Positions 1 to 7,498 of a stretch of 27,230 nucleotides of DNA are shown here, in pieces. How positions within the stretch are numbered: the stretch's first letter is position 1; every line of letters begins with the position of its first letter. The position numbers were made by a program, and so were the translations under genes. This DNA is from Nitrospirota bacterium. Its GTDB lineage: Bacteria > Nitrospirota > JACRHJ01. Location: positions 1 through 27,230 of the forward strand of contig DAHWTK010000008.1 of assembly GCA_027328825.1 (NCBI GenBank). The letters are read 5' to 3'. The notes below the pieces were generated by a model. It made no database searches. It had not been told where the DNA came from and saw only the letters and a list, made by a program, of their open reading frames with translations.

Positions 1-248
1 CCAAGGAAGAGGGCGGTAGGCACACGCCGTTCTTCAACGGATACCGTCCGCAGTTTTACTTCCGGACGACCGACGTTACGGGAGTGGTGAAGCTGCCTGA
101 GGGAGTTGAGATGGTGATGCCTGGGGACAAGGTGTCGATGGAAGTGGATCTTATCACGCCGATAGCGTGTGAGAAGGAGCTTCGTTTCGCCATACGCGAA
201 GGCGGCAGAACCGTCGGCGCAGGCGTCGTCGCGGATATAATAGAGTGA
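1..248 (+). CDS. tuf: Elongation factor Tu, C-terminal part (truncated by window edge)
   Basis: EF-Tu is the GTPase that delivers aminoacyl-tRNA to the ribosomal A site. Only the last 81 codons are present; the reading frame starts at base 3 and ends with TGA at 246-248. The visible part is beta-barrel domain 3, recognised by RPQFYFRTTDVTG, the MPGDKVSMEVDL stretch and the terminal REGGRTVGAGVV block that is almost invariant in bacterial EF-Tu. The GTPase domain lies outside the window. The next gene, rpsJ, begins 7 nt downstream, so tuf is the last gene of a str operon running straight into the S10 operon, as in many bacteria. Confidence 0.97.
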   Translation, partial: KEEGGRHTPFFNGYRPQFYFRTTDVTGVVKLPEGVEMVMPGDKVSMEVDLITPIACEKELRFAIREGGRTVGAGVVADIIE

Positions 249-255
249 GGGTGAT

Positions 256-561
256 GTGGCACAGAAAATAAGGATAAGGCTGAACGCCTACGACCATAGG
301 CTGCTCGATCAATCGGTTACCGAAATAGTGGATACGGCGAAAAGGACCGGTGCGCGTGTGTCCGGCCCGGTGCCTTTGCCCACAAAAATAAACAGGTATA
401 CGGTGCTCAGGTCGCCCCATGTGGACAAGAAATCCCGCGAACAGTTCGAGATAAGAACGCACAAGCGCCTTGTCGATATACTGGATCCTACACCACAAAC
501 CGTTGACGCACTTATGAAATTAGACCTTTCCGCCGGCGTGGACGTGGAGATAAAGTTATGA
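256..561 (+). CDS. rpsJ: 30S ribosomal protein S10 (NusE)
   Basis: S10 is a protein of the 30S head and, as NusE, a partner of NusB/NusG in transcription antitermination. The 101-residue product is full family length. It opens with IRIRLNAYDHRLLD and carries the RSPHVDKKSREQFE motif of the conserved hairpin loop. The start is GTG at 256, preceded by a GAGGGTG Shine-Dalgarno-like stretch that overlaps the tuf stop; no in-frame ATG gives the expected N-terminus. Its stop overlaps the rplC start by 4 nt (ATGA), indicating translational coupling. It is the first S10-operon gene. Confidence 0.97.
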   Translation: MAQKIRIRLNAYDHRLLDQSVTEIVDTAKRTGARVSGPVPLPTKINRYTVLRSPHVDKKSREQFEIRTHKRLVDILDPTPQTVDALMKLDLSAGVDVEIKL

Positions 562-1175
562 TAAGCGGCATAATAGGAAAAAAACTGGGAATGACCCAGA
601 TTTTCATGGACGATGGTCGCGTTACGCCGGTAACGGTTATAGAGGCCGGGCCGTGCGCGGTTGTCCAGAAGAAAACGGCTTCTTCGGACGGCTATGACGC
701 GGTACAGATTGGCTTCCTTGAAGTTCGTGAGACTAAAACCAACAAGCCCATGACAGGCCACTTTAAAAAGGCAGGCACTGCATCATACAGGCACCTCCGG
801 GAATTTCAGGGTGACACCGCCGATATGGAACCGGGCGCAAAAGTAACCGTGGAAATATTCGCCAGAGGCGACAAAGTATCCGTAATGGGCACTTCAAGGG
901 GCAAGGGTTTCCAGGGTGTAATCAAGCGCCACCATTTCAAGGGCGGACGGGCGACTCACGGCTCGATGTTTCACAGGGAGCCGGGAGGTATAGGTTCATC
1001 GGCATGGCCGTCCAGAGTATGGAAGAACAAAAGACTTCCGGGGCAAATGGGTAATGGCAGCATTACCACTAGGGGCTTAGAAATAGTTGATGTGAAGGCC
1101 CAGGACAATATTCTGCTGGTCAAGGGCTCAGTCCCGGGTTCTCCCGGCGGGATTGTAATCGTAAACAAAATATAA
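558..1175 (+). CDS. rplC: 50S ribosomal protein L3
   Basis: L3 is a primary 23S rRNA binder whose central loop reaches toward the peptidyl transferase centre. The 205-residue length is typical. The N-terminal GKKLGMTQIF and the central HGSMFHREPGGIGSSAWPS followed by LPGQMG identify it; the Q of GQMG corresponds to the glutamine methylated by PrmB in some bacteria. The ATG start overlaps the rpsJ stop (ATGA). A 23-nt gap containing an AAGGAG motif leads into rplD. Confidence 0.97.
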   Translation: MISGIIGKKLGMTQIFMDDGRVTPVTVIEAGPCAVVQKKTASSDGYDAVQIGFLEVRETKTNKPMTGHFKKAGTASYRHLREFQGDTADMEPGAKVTVEIFARGDKVSVMGTSRGKGFQGVIKRHHFKGGRATHGSMFHREPGGIGSSAWPSRVWKNKRLPGQMGNGSITTRGLEIVDVKAQDNILLVKGSVPGSPGGIVIVNKI

Positions 1176-1198
1176 AGGCAGTCCCAAGGAGATATAGG

Positions 1199-1822
1199 AT
1201 GCCATCGGTAGATGTAATAGACTCAAAAAAACAAAAAACGGGAAACATCAGCCTTTCAGACGATGTTTTCGGGGTAAAGGTTAATTCCGGCCTGATACAC
1301 GAAGCCTTCCTGATGCATCGGGCGAATGCCCGACAAGGCACGGCAGAGACGAAAACACGCCATTTCGTCAGTGGCGGCGGTGTCAAGCCGTACAGACAGA
1401 AGGGGACGGGTCGGGCCCGCGCCGGGTCTTCGCGTTCCGGGCTTTGGAGGCATGGCGGTATAATATTCGGGCCGCATCCGAGGGATTATTCCTACTCGAT
1501 GCCCAAGAAGGCGTCAAGGGCGGCTCTCTCTGCGGTGCTGTCGGCAAAGCTTGTTGACGGCGAACTTTTTGTGCTGGATAAATTGGCGGTCGGTGAGCCG
1601 AAAACCAAGGCCGCAGCCGCGTTGTTTTCTTCATTAGGTCTTGCCGGGACTATTCTTGTCCTGACCTCCGGCGCGGATAAAAATATATATCTTGCGGCGC
1701 GGAATATCCCGAACGTGAAGGTATGCCGCGTGGAGAATGTAAATATTTACGACCTCCTGAAATATAAAAACCTGCTTTCGGACAGGGAGTCGTTGGAAAA
1801 ACTCCAGGAGGCTCTTTCATGA
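1199..1822 (+). CDS. rplD: 50S ribosomal protein L4
   Basis: L4 binds 23S rRNA domain I; with L22 its long internal loop lines the peptide exit tunnel. The 207 residues match the family. The tunnel loop is seen as KPYRQKGTGRARAG around residues 62-75, and the C-terminal globular part has VENVNIYDLLKYKNLL. A strong AAGGAG sits just before the ATG. In enterobacteria L4 represses its own operon, but no matching leader structure can be judged here because the S10 leader is replaced by tuf. The stop overlaps rplW by ATGA. Confidence 0.97.
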   Translation: MPSVDVIDSKKQKTGNISLSDDVFGVKVNSGLIHEAFLMHRANARQGTAETKTRHFVSGGGVKPYRQKGTGRARAGSSRSGLWRHGGIIFGPHPRDYSYSMPKKASRAALSAVLSAKLVDGELFVLDKLAVGEPKTKAAAALFSSLGLAGTILVLTSGADKNIYLAARNIPNVKVCRVENVNIYDLLKYKNLLSDRESLEKLQEALS

Positions 1823-2112
1823 AAAGCGTCTACGAGATTATAAAAAAACCCCTTATTACGGAAAAAGGGTCAAAGCTTAAGGAGAGCCAGAACAAGATAG
1901 TGATACAGGTCTCCCCTGACGCAAATAAGATAGAGATAAAAGATGCGGTAGAAGCCGTTTTCAAGGTAAAGGTTGACGAAGTCAGGACCATGGTCTTCAA
2001 GGGTAAAAGAAAACGCATGGGAGCGCGCCAAGGTGTGCGTTCTGACTGGAAAAAGGCGGTTGTCACGCTTAAAGAAGGCCAGACCGTCGAGTATCTTGAA
2101 GGCGTGAAATAG
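1819..2112 (+). CDS. rplW: 50S ribosomal protein L23
   Basis: L23 sits at the tunnel exit and is the docking site for trigger factor and SRP. The product has 97 residues, typical length, with the signature YEIIKKPLITEKGS at the N-terminus and a VKVDEVRTMVFKGKRKRMG core. It is coupled to rplD by a 4-nt ATGA overlap. An 86-nt spacer follows before rplB, unusually long compared with neighbouring junctions. Confidence 0.97.
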   Translation: MKSVYEIIKKPLITEKGSKLKESQNKIVIQVSPDANKIEIKDAVEAVFKVKVDEVRTMVFKGKRKRMGARQGVRSDWKKAVVTLKEGQTVEYLEGVK

Positions 2113-2198
2113 TATTCGGGATGCAGGTGGGCGCGGTGCGGATTAGAGAGCGCCGAGAAGCTTCAGGGATGCAAAATAAGCTTGGGAGCACAAGTTAA

Positions 2199-3017
2199 AT
2201 GGCTATAAAATCATATAAACCGACTTCGCCGGCAAGACGTTTCCAGACCGTAGACACCTTTGAGGATATTACCAGGCAAGAGCCTGAGAAGGGTCTTGTA
2301 AAGGTCTATTCAAAGAGCGCTGGCAGAAATTCCTACGGCAGGATAACCGTGCGAAGGCGCGGCGGCGGCTCCAAGAAGGCGTATCGGCTTATCGACTTTA
2401 AAAGAGACAAGGACGGGATACCCGCAAAGGTCGCAAGCATCGAATACGATCCGAACAGGAGTGCCAGGATAGCCCTTCTGCACTATGCCGACGGCGAAAA
2501 ACGCTACATTCTTGCGCCGGTAGGGCTTAAGGCTGGGGATAAGGTAATGTCCGGGCCTGAGGCGGATATACTTCCGGGAAACTGCCTGCCGCTTCGTAAT
2601 ATCCCTTTTGGAACCCAGGTGCATAACGTGGAGATGAGAATGGGCGGCGGAGGGCAGATGGTCAAAAGCGCAGGCTCATATGCGCAGCTTATGGCCAAGG
2701 AAGGCAAATATGCACAGCTTCGGCTCCCGTCTGGCGAGGTGCGGATGGTCCTGATGGACTGCAAGGCATCCATAGGGCAGGTCAGCAACCTCGACCACGA
2801 AAATATCTCCCTCGGCAAGGCTGGCCGGTCCCGCTGGCTCGGCAAAAGGCCGAAAGTCAGGGGTGTCGCGATGAACCCGGTAGACCATCCACTTGGCGGC
2901 GGCGAGGGCCGCTCTTCAGGCGGCAGGCCGCCATGCTCGCCCTGGGGCAAGCCGGAGGGCGTCAAGACCAGGACGAGCAGGAACGGTGATAAATTTATCG
3001 TCAAGAAGAGGAAGTAG
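2199..3017 (+). CDS. rplB: 50S ribosomal protein L2
   Basis: L2 is a large primary rRNA-binding protein needed for subunit association and peptidyl transferase activity. It has 272 residues, the same as E. coli L2. The RNA-binding OB/SH3 domains are followed by the conserved C-terminal loop VAMNPVDHPLGGGEGRSSGG and PWGKP. The functionally important first histidine of the loop is kept (H230), but the following conserved histidine is leucine (L232). The ATG start has only a weak upstream GGGAG. It is preceded by an 86-nt spacer and followed 30 nt later by rpsS. Confidence 0.97.
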   Translation: MAIKSYKPTSPARRFQTVDTFEDITRQEPEKGLVKVYSKSAGRNSYGRITVRRRGGGSKKAYRLIDFKRDKDGIPAKVASIEYDPNRSARIALLHYADGEKRYILAPVGLKAGDKVMSGPEADILPGNCLPLRNIPFGTQVHNVEMRMGGGGQMVKSAGSYAQLMAKEGKYAQLRLPSGEVRMVLMDCKASIGQVSNLDHENISLGKAGRSRWLGKRPKVRGVAMNPVDHPLGGGEGRSSGGRPPCSPWGKPEGVKTRTSRNGDKFIVKKRK

Positions 3018-3047
3018 TTCAAGGACTGATTTTTCAGGAGGAGCGCG

Positions 3048-3350
3048 GTGCCAAGATCGGTAAATAAGGGGCCTTACGTCCAGGAAAGCCTGCTAAAAAA
3101 AGTAGTCGGGATGAATGAAGGTGGGGATAAAAAGATCCTGAAAACGTGGTCCAGGAGCAGCATGGTCGTTCCGGAATTTATAGGCCATACTCTGGCCGTG
3201 CATAACGGGAAAAAATTTATCCCGGTCTATGTAACCGAGAACATGATCGGCCATAAGCTGGGCGAATTTGCGCCTACGAGACAGTTTAAGGGCCACGGCG
3301 GTTCCGAGAAGAAAACCGGAACCGGAGCCGGAACGGCAAAACAAGGATAA
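3048..3350 (+). CDS. rpsS: 30S ribosomal protein S19
   Basis: S19 belongs to the 30S head, pairs with S13 and contacts the A-site finger. The product is 100 residues, slightly longer than the usual 90-odd because of a Gly/Thr/Lys tail. PRSVNKGPYVQESLLKKV opens the protein and GHKLGEFAPTRQFKGHGG is the C-terminal signature. The start is GTG at 3048, supported by the AGGAGGAG Shine-Dalgarno directly upstream and by the family N-terminus M-P-R-S. rplV follows after 15 nt. Confidence 0.96.
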   Translation: MPRSVNKGPYVQESLLKKVVGMNEGGDKKILKTWSRSSMVVPEFIGHTLAVHNGKKFIPVYVTENMIGHKLGEFAPTRQFKGHGGSEKKTGTGAGTAKQG

Positions 3351-3365
3351 AGGGGTCGTATTCCG

Positions 3366-3698
3366 ATGGAAGCCACTGCAAAGGCAAAATTTATAAAAGT
3401 CACGCCCAGAAAGGCGCGGCTTGTTGTCGATGTCATACGGGGCAAGAAGGTTGGCGAGGCCATGAATATGCTGAAATTTATGCCCCAGCATGCATCCCGC
3501 GTTGTCGAGAAACTTCTGAAATCCGCAGTAGCAAACGCGGAGCAGAAGAACGTTTCCGATGTGGACAGGCTCAGGGTGAAGACGGCATTCGTAGACCAGG
3601 GGCCGGTCTTGAAAAGGGTTATGCCCCGCGCGATGGGCAGGGCAAATATCATAAGGAAGCGTTCCAGTCATATTACCCTTGTGCTGGGCGATGAATAA
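3366..3698 (+). CDS. rplV: 50S ribosomal protein L22
   Basis: L22 lines the exit tunnel together with L4 and is a site of macrolide-resistance changes in other bacteria. The 110-residue product shows KVTPRKARLVVDVIRGKKV near the N-terminus and the tunnel beta-hairpin segment VLKRVMPRAMGRANIIRKRSSH near the C-terminus. The length is normal and the hairpin carries no visible insertion or deletion. ATG start; 29-nt gap to rpsC. Confidence 0.97.
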   Translation: MEATAKAKFIKVTPRKARLVVDVIRGKKVGEAMNMLKFMPQHASRVVEKLLKSAVANAEQKNVSDVDRLRVKTAFVDQGPVLKRVMPRAMGRANIIRKRSSHITLVLGDE

Positions 3699-3727
3699 GG
3701 CGAAAAAGAATAATCGGAGGTGAGCGT

Positions 3728-4369
3728 TTGGGCCAGAAAGTCCATCCAGTCGGTTACAGGCTTGGCGTCATAAAGACCTGGAGTTCGCGCTGGTTTGCAA
3801 AGAAAGAATACGGCGAATATCTGCATGAAGACCTGAAACTCCGCAAGGTCGTCAAGGCGAAGCTATTTCACGCCGGGGTCGGCAAGATAGACGTCGAGCG
3901 CGCGGGCAACAGGATAAAGGTGAATATTTATACCGCCCGGCCCGGCATCATTATCGGCAAAAAAGGCGCCGAAGTGGACAAGCTCAAGAAAGAGCTTGAG
4001 GACCAGACTGGGAAGCAGGTCTATATAAATATCATGGAAATAAGAAAGCCGGAAATGGATGCCCAGCTCGTGGCGGAGAATATAGCCCTTCAGCTTGAGC
4101 GCAGGATAGCGTTCCGGCGCGCGATGAAAAAGTCTGTAACCTCTTCGCTCAGGTTCGGCGCCCAGGGCATAAAAATAGCCTGCGCCGGACGTCTGGCGGG
4201 AGCGGAAATAGCCCGTTCCGAATGGTACAGGGAGGGCAGAGTGCCTCTTCATACCATCAGAGCGGATATTGACTATGGTTTTGCCGAGGCCAAGACGACA
4301 TACGGTCAGATAGGCGTCAAGGTCTGGATATACAAGGGCGACATCCTGGGCGAAGCCGCCGCAGTATAA
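3728..4369 (+). CDS. rpsC: 30S ribosomal protein S3
   Basis: S3 lies at the mRNA entry tunnel and contributes to mRNA helicase activity. It has 213 residues. The N-terminus GQKVHPVGYRLG is diagnostic, the KH domain has the GKKG loop around residues 78-81, and the C-terminal S3 domain contains ADIDYGFAEA and GVKVWIYKGD. The start is TTG at 3728, with GGAGG at 3716-3720 seven bases upstream; no ATG or GTG would give the conserved N-terminus. A 126-nt spacer with a repeat-like palindromic element separates it from rplP. Confidence 0.97.
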   Translation: MGQKVHPVGYRLGVIKTWSSRWFAKKEYGEYLHEDLKLRKVVKAKLFHAGVGKIDVERAGNRIKVNIYTARPGIIIGKKGAEVDKLKKELEDQTGKQVYINIMEIRKPEMDAQLVAENIALQLERRIAFRRAMKKSVTSSLRFGAQGIKIACAGRLAGAEIARSEWYREGRVPLHTIRADIDYGFAEAKTTYGQIGVKVWIYKGDILGEAAAV

Positions 4370-4391
4370 GGTGGCACTAAGCTAATTGGGA

Positions 4392-4466
4392 CGTCGTTCC
4401 CGCGCAAGCGGGGATCCAGGATTTAATTCAAGGCTTGGTTTCCGATTAAATTATTCGGGAATGACG
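4392..4466. repeat. MITE/REP-like palindromic element in the rpsC-rplP spacer
   Basis: A 75-bp block has terminal inverted repeats: CGTCGTTCCCG at 4392-4402 and CGGGAATGACG at 4456-4466 match as inverted copies at 10 of 11 positions. The left end also forms a hairpin, CCCGC-GCAA-GCGGG (4399-4412), extended by two more pairs. This resembles the widespread family of short dispersed repeats containing CATTCCCGCG...GCGGGAATCC known from many proteobacterial genomes (general knowledge, not searched here). It carries no coding capacity. It is inserted between two cotranscribed ribosomal protein genes and would therefore be part of the mRNA. Confidence 0.6.
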
Positions 4467-4495
4467 AAAATAAAGGTCTAAAGGGAGCTATATAA

Positions 4496-4915
4496 ATGTT
4501 AGCGCCGAAGAAAGTCAAATACAGAAAAAAGCAGAAAGGCACCATGAACGGAAAAGCCTGGCGCGGCGGGGATATAAGCTTCGGCGAATTCGGCCTGAAG
4601 GCCCTTGAGCCGGGCTGGGTGACAAGCGCCCAGATAGAAGCCGCCCGTATCGCCATGACCCGCCACGTCAAAAGAGGCGGAAAGATATGGATCAGAATAT
4701 TCCCGGACAAGCCGATAACCAAAAAGCCCGCCGAGACCAGGATGGGCAAAGGAAAAGGCGCGCCTGAATACTGGGTATCGGTCGTGAAACCGGGCCGGAT
4801 AATATACGAAATGGCGGGCGTGCCGGAAGAAGTGGCGAGAGAGGCGCTCAGGCTTGCCGCGCATAAGCTTCCGCTTGCAACCCGTTTCGTATCCAGGGAA
4901 GGAGGGCTGCTGTGA
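4496..4915 (+). CDS. rplP: 50S ribosomal protein L16
   Basis: L16 binds near the A site and organises the tRNA-binding corridor. It has 139 residues, typical length. Recognised by MLAPKKVKYRK at the start, GLKALEPGWVTSAQIEAARIA, and the KPGRIIYEMAGVPEE segment. The ATG start follows an AAAGGGAG Shine-Dalgarno. The stop overlaps the GTG start of rpmC by 4 nt (GTGA). Confidence 0.97.
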   Translation: MLAPKKVKYRKKQKGTMNGKAWRGGDISFGEFGLKALEPGWVTSAQIEAARIAMTRHVKRGGKIWIRIFPDKPITKKPAETRMGKGKGAPEYWVSVVKPGRIIYEMAGVPEEVAREALRLAAHKLPLATRFVSREGGLL

Positions 4916-5106
4916 AGGCATCCGAAATGAAGGACCTTTCGCCGGAGGAGCTCAAGTCTAAGCTTTCCGACCTGGACAAGGAGCGTTTTAACCTGCGTTT
5001 CCAGCTTGCCATGGGTGAGATAGAAAATCCGATGCGCATTCGTGACGTAAAAAAGGATATTGCGCGTATAAAGACCGTTCTCAAGGAGAAGGAAATCGGG
5101 GGCTGA
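4912..5106 (+). CDS. rpmC: 50S ribosomal protein L29
   Basis: L29 is a small two-helix protein beside L23 at the tunnel exit. It has 64 residues, with KASEMKDLSPEELKSKLSDL followed by ERFNLRFQLAMGE and a basic helical C-terminus. The start is GTG at 4912, inside the rplP stop, with GGAGG at 4901-4905 at optimal distance. It is the only large-subunit protein gene in the window that appears to use a non-ATG start. A 70-nt spacer leads to rpsQ. Confidence 0.95.
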   Translation: MKASEMKDLSPEELKSKLSDLDKERFNLRFQLAMGEIENPMRIRDVKKDIARIKTVLKEKEIGG

Positions 5107-5176
5107 TCCCGGCACGTCGCGCGGGATAGGAACGGCTTGAGTTAAGATTGGGGGATTACCCCGGAGGATAAGGCTG

Positions 5177-5425
5177 ATGGCCGAAAAGAAGACATTCGTA
5201 GGGGAAGTCGTAAGCGACAAAATGGACAAGACGGTCGTCGTCAGGGTAACGAGAAGGGTGCCGCACCCGGTATACAAAAAGATTGTAAGCCGTGTGGCCC
5301 GCTTGAAGGCTCATGATGAAAAGAACGAATGCGCAATTGGCGATACCGTACGGGTGGCCGAGACCAGGCCGCTTTCCAAGGAAAAGCGGTTTGAAGTCGT
5401 AGAGGTAATAGAGAAGGCCGGATAA
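5177..5425 (+). CDS. rpsQ: 30S ribosomal protein S17
   Basis: S17 is an OB-fold primary binder of 16S rRNA in the 30S body. It has 82 residues; the motifs are VVSDKMDKTVVVRVTR, HPVYKKIV, and DTVRVAETRPLSKEKRF. ATG start with GGAGGATAAGG upstream. It closes the S10 operon proper; rplN follows 22 nt later without a visible promoter or terminator, so the spc genes are probably cotranscribed. Confidence 0.97.
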   Translation: MAEKKTFVGEVVSDKMDKTVVVRVTRRVPHPVYKKIVSRVARLKAHDEKNECAIGDTVRVAETRPLSKEKRFEVVEVIEKAG

Positions 5426-5447
5426 GGCCTGAAGGGAGAGTTTAATC

Positions 5448-5816
5448 ATGGTCCAGGTCCAGACTATGCTGGATGTTGCGGACAATTCCGGCGCCAAAAA
5501 GGTAATGTGCATCAAGGTAATCGGGGGAACCCGCAGGCGCTATGCCACGGTGGGAGACATAATAATCGTCTCCATAAAGGAGGCCATCCCCGAAGGCACC
5601 GCAAAAAAGGGTAAAGTTGCAAAGGCGGTCGTGGTCAGGACGTCCAAGGAAGTCAGAAGGAACGACGGCTCTTATATAAAGTTCGACAAGAACGCCGCGG
5701 TCTTAATCAATAACCAGAGGGAGCCCATCGGCACCCGCATATTCGGTCCTGTCGCCAGGGAGCTTCGCTGGAAGAATTTCATGAAGATAATCTCGCTGGC
5801 GCCGGAAGTATTATAA
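5448..5816 (+). CDS. rplN: 50S ribosomal protein L14
   Basis: L14 forms intersubunit bridges and contacts L19 and 16S rRNA helix 14; it is also the docking point of the silencing factor RsfS. It has 122 residues, exactly the usual bacterial length. Signature segments are DVADNSGAKKVMCIKVIGG and GTRIFGPVARELR, ending in KIISLAPEVL. ATG start after AAGGGAGAG. Spacing to rplX is 13 nt. Confidence 0.98.
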   Translation: MVQVQTMLDVADNSGAKKVMCIKVIGGTRRRYATVGDIIIVSIKEAIPEGTAKKGKVAKAVVVRTSKEVRRNDGSYIKFDKNAAVLINNQREPIGTRIFGPVARELRWKNFMKIISLAPEVL

Positions 5817-5829
5817 GGGGGCTGACAGG

Positions 5830-6150
5830 ATGGGCGTAAATATAAAGAAAAACGATACGGTTATGGTTATCGCCGGCAAGGAAAAAGGCAAAACCGGAAG
5901 GGTATACCGGGTTCTCTCTAAGGATGACCGCCTGCTCGTGGAAAAGCTGAACATCGTCAAGCGGCATACCCGTCCGACGGCGACCAACAGACAGGGCGGG
6001 ATAATAGAGAAGGAAGCTCCGCTTCATGTTTCCAATGTGATGATCGTGTGTCCCAAATGTGGCAAAACCACCAGGGTTTCCCACAGCTTCGAGGGCGAAA
6101 AGAAGGTTCGCGTCTGCAAGAAGTGTGGCAGCCCCATGGACAAGGCTTAA
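5830..6150 (+). CDS. rplX: 50S ribosomal protein L24, with C-terminal Cys4 zinc-ribbon-like part
   Basis: L24 initiates 50S assembly. It has 106 residues. The KOW motif region is VMVIAGKEKGKTGRVYRV, followed by NIVKRHTRPT and GGIIEKEAPLHVSNV. The C-terminus carries two CxxC pairs (CPKC and CKKC, about 18 residues apart), which look like a zinc ribbon; this occurs in many bacterial L24 proteins and is absent from E. coli L24. Zinc binding is inferred from the spacing. ATG start; 16 nt to rplE. Confidence 0.96.
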   Translation: MGVNIKKNDTVMVIAGKEKGKTGRVYRVLSKDDRLLVEKLNIVKRHTRPTATNRQGGIIEKEAPLHVSNVMIVCPKCGKTTRVSHSFEGEKKVRVCKKCGSPMDKA

Positions 6151-6166
6151 CGGAGGTTTTTATTAA

Positions 6167-6709
6167 ATGGCGGCAAGGCTCAAGGAAAAATACGAAAAAG
6201 AGATAACGCCGGCCCTGATGAAGGAATTCGGGTTCAAGAATATCATGCAGGTCCCGAAGGTCATGAAGGTCGTCGTCAATGTGGGCCTGGGAGAGGCTAT
6301 ACAGAATCCGAAGCTTATGGACGGGACGGTGAAAGAGATTGGCGATATAACCGGCCAGAAGCCTGTCGTGAAGAAGGCCAAAAAATCTATTGCCGCCTTC
6401 AAGCTCCGCGAAGGGATGTCGGTCGGGTGCTCTGTCACCCTCCGACGGGACCGCATGTGGGAGTTTCTGGACAGGCTCCTGAACGTGGCGCTCCCCCGTA
6501 TACGCGATTTCAAGGGCGTATCCGGGAAGGCCTTTGACGGCAGGGGCAACTACACCCTCGGCCTCAAGGAGCAGTTCATATTCCCGGAGATAGATTACGA
6601 CAAGGTAGAGATGGTGCATGGGATGGATATCTCCATTGTGACCAGCGCCAGGACGGATGAAGAGGGCAAGGCACTCCTCCGTCATATCGGAATGCCTTTC
6701 AGAAACTAA
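6167..6709 (+). CDS. rplE: 50S ribosomal protein L5
   Basis: L5 carries 5S rRNA into the central protuberance and contacts P-site tRNA. It has 180 residues. Visible motifs are NIMQVPKVMKVVVNVGLGEA, GQKPVVKKAKKSIAAFKLREG, LPRIRDFKGV and the C-terminal GMDISIVTSARTDEE. ATG start after CGGAGG. Normal length, no anomalies. A TTG-started rpsN follows after 15 nt. Confidence 0.98.
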   Translation: MAARLKEKYEKEITPALMKEFGFKNIMQVPKVMKVVVNVGLGEAIQNPKLMDGTVKEIGDITGQKPVVKKAKKSIAAFKLREGMSVGCSVTLRRDRMWEFLDRLLNVALPRIRDFKGVSGKAFDGRGNYTLGLKEQFIFPEIDYDKVEMVHGMDISIVTSARTDEEGKALLRHIGMPFRN

Positions 6710-6724
6710 TAGCGAGGTAGGAAG

Positions 6725-6910
6725 TTGGCAAAGAAATCTCTCATAGCCAAGCAGAAAAGGGAGCCGAAGTTTTCCACTCGTGGATATAACCGTTGCAAAA
6801 TTTGCGGCAGACCCAGGGGTTTTCTTCGGAAATTCGAGATGTGCAGGATATGCTTCCGTGAGCTTTCCTTAAAGGGCGAGATACCGGGAGTGATAAAGGC
6901 GAGCTGGTAA
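6725..6910 (+). CDS. rpsN: 30S ribosomal protein S14, type Z (zinc form)
   Basis: S14 is a late-assembling protein of the 30S head. This is the short 61-residue zinc form: C24-x2-C27 and C40-x2-C43 form the zinc knuckle, and the C-terminal KGEIPGVIKASW is diagnostic. The start is TTG at 6725 with a purine-rich GAGGTAGGA before it; the next residues AKKSLIAKQKR fit the family. A 100-nt spacer with small dyads (CCTCCGGGAGG at 6914-6924 and AAGAC/GTCTT around 6961-6981) separates it from rpsH. Confidence 0.97.
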   Translation: MAKKSLIAKQKREPKFSTRGYNRCKICGRPRGFLRKFEMCRICFRELSLKGEIPGVIKASW

Positions 6911-6995
6911 AGACCTCCGGGAGGGCTTGCGGGCGGAATATAAAGAAAGCTCTGCCTTAAAAGACAAGTTCCGGGCGTCTTATTAAATATCGAAA

Positions 6996-7001
6996 AAGGA
7001 G
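6996..7001 (+). promoter_or_regulatory. Ribosome binding site deciding the rpsH start
   Basis: AAGGAG lies 9 nt before ATG 7011 but only 3 nt before the in-frame TTG at 7005, so ATG 7011 is the likelier start. Confidence 0.75.
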
Positions 7002-7010
7002 CAATTGAAG

Positions 7011-7409
7011 ATGGGAATGACGGACCCGATTGCAGACATGCTGACCAGGATCAGAAACGCCAACCTGGCGAAACAGGAGAAGGTGGACGTACCTTCGTCC
7101 AACCTGAAACTGGAACTGGCCCGCGTCCTTAAGGAAGAGGGATATATAAAGAATTTCAAGCTCCTCAAGGACCGCAAGCAGGGGATAGTCCGGGTCTATA
7201 TGAAATACAGTCCCGACGAGATTAGGGTAATAAACGGCTTGAAGAGAGTGAGTCGTCCCGGTAACCGCGTATACGTCGGAGCCGATGACATACCTCGCGT
7301 AATGGGCGGCCTGGGCGTCGCAATCATATCTACGTCGAGGGGAGTTATGGTGGATAGAGATTCCCGGCAGAAAAATATCGGCGGCGAGATTCTCTGCTAT
7401 ATCTGGTAG
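7011..7409 (+). CDS. rpsH: 30S ribosomal protein S8
   Basis: S8 is a primary 16S rRNA binder of the central domain and, in E. coli, the translational repressor of the spc operon. From ATG 7011 it has 132 residues beginning MGMTDPIADMLTRIRNA. The C-terminal signature is STSRGVMVDRDSRQKNIGGE, ending LCYIW. The ATG is chosen over TTG 7005 because of Shine-Dalgarno spacing. A 171-nt spacer to rplF, the longest inside the ribosomal train, contains inverted repeats. Confidence 0.96.
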   Translation: MGMTDPIADMLTRIRNANLAKQEKVDVPSSNLKLELARVLKEEGYIKNFKLLKDRKQGIVRVYMKYSPDEIRVINGLKRVSRPGNRVYVGADDIPRVMGGLGVAIISTSRGVMVDRDSRQKNIGGEILCYIW

Positions 7410-7421
7410 TCGGGCGTGACA

Positions 7422-7446
7422 CAGGGGAAAAACAAATAGCCCTGTT
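7422..7446 (+). other. Small inverted repeat after rpsH
   Basis: ACAGGG and CCCTGT flank a 13-nt loop just downstream of the rpsH stop. There is no long T-run after it, so it is not a convincing intrinsic terminator; it may be a processing or mRNA-stabilising hairpin, or chance. Confidence 0.3.
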
Positions 7447-7498
7447 AATTGGCTGTCGGCCCCGCCCGGGCTTTATGTTACGGGGACAGGCTTCAGTG

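Noticed and set aside
2113..2198. Inverted and direct repeats in the rplW-rplB spacer (GGGATGCA twice, GGCGC/GCGCC, AAGCTT twice)
   Set aside because: Arms are short (5-8 bp) with large loops and no T-run; too weak to annotate.
2504..3022. Long antisense frame opposite rplB
   Set aside because: Such open antisense frames are expected from codon bias; the sense strand is clearly rplB.
7005..7010. TTG start for rpsH
   Set aside because: Only 3 nt from the Shine-Dalgarno; ATG 7011 has normal spacing and the family N-terminus.
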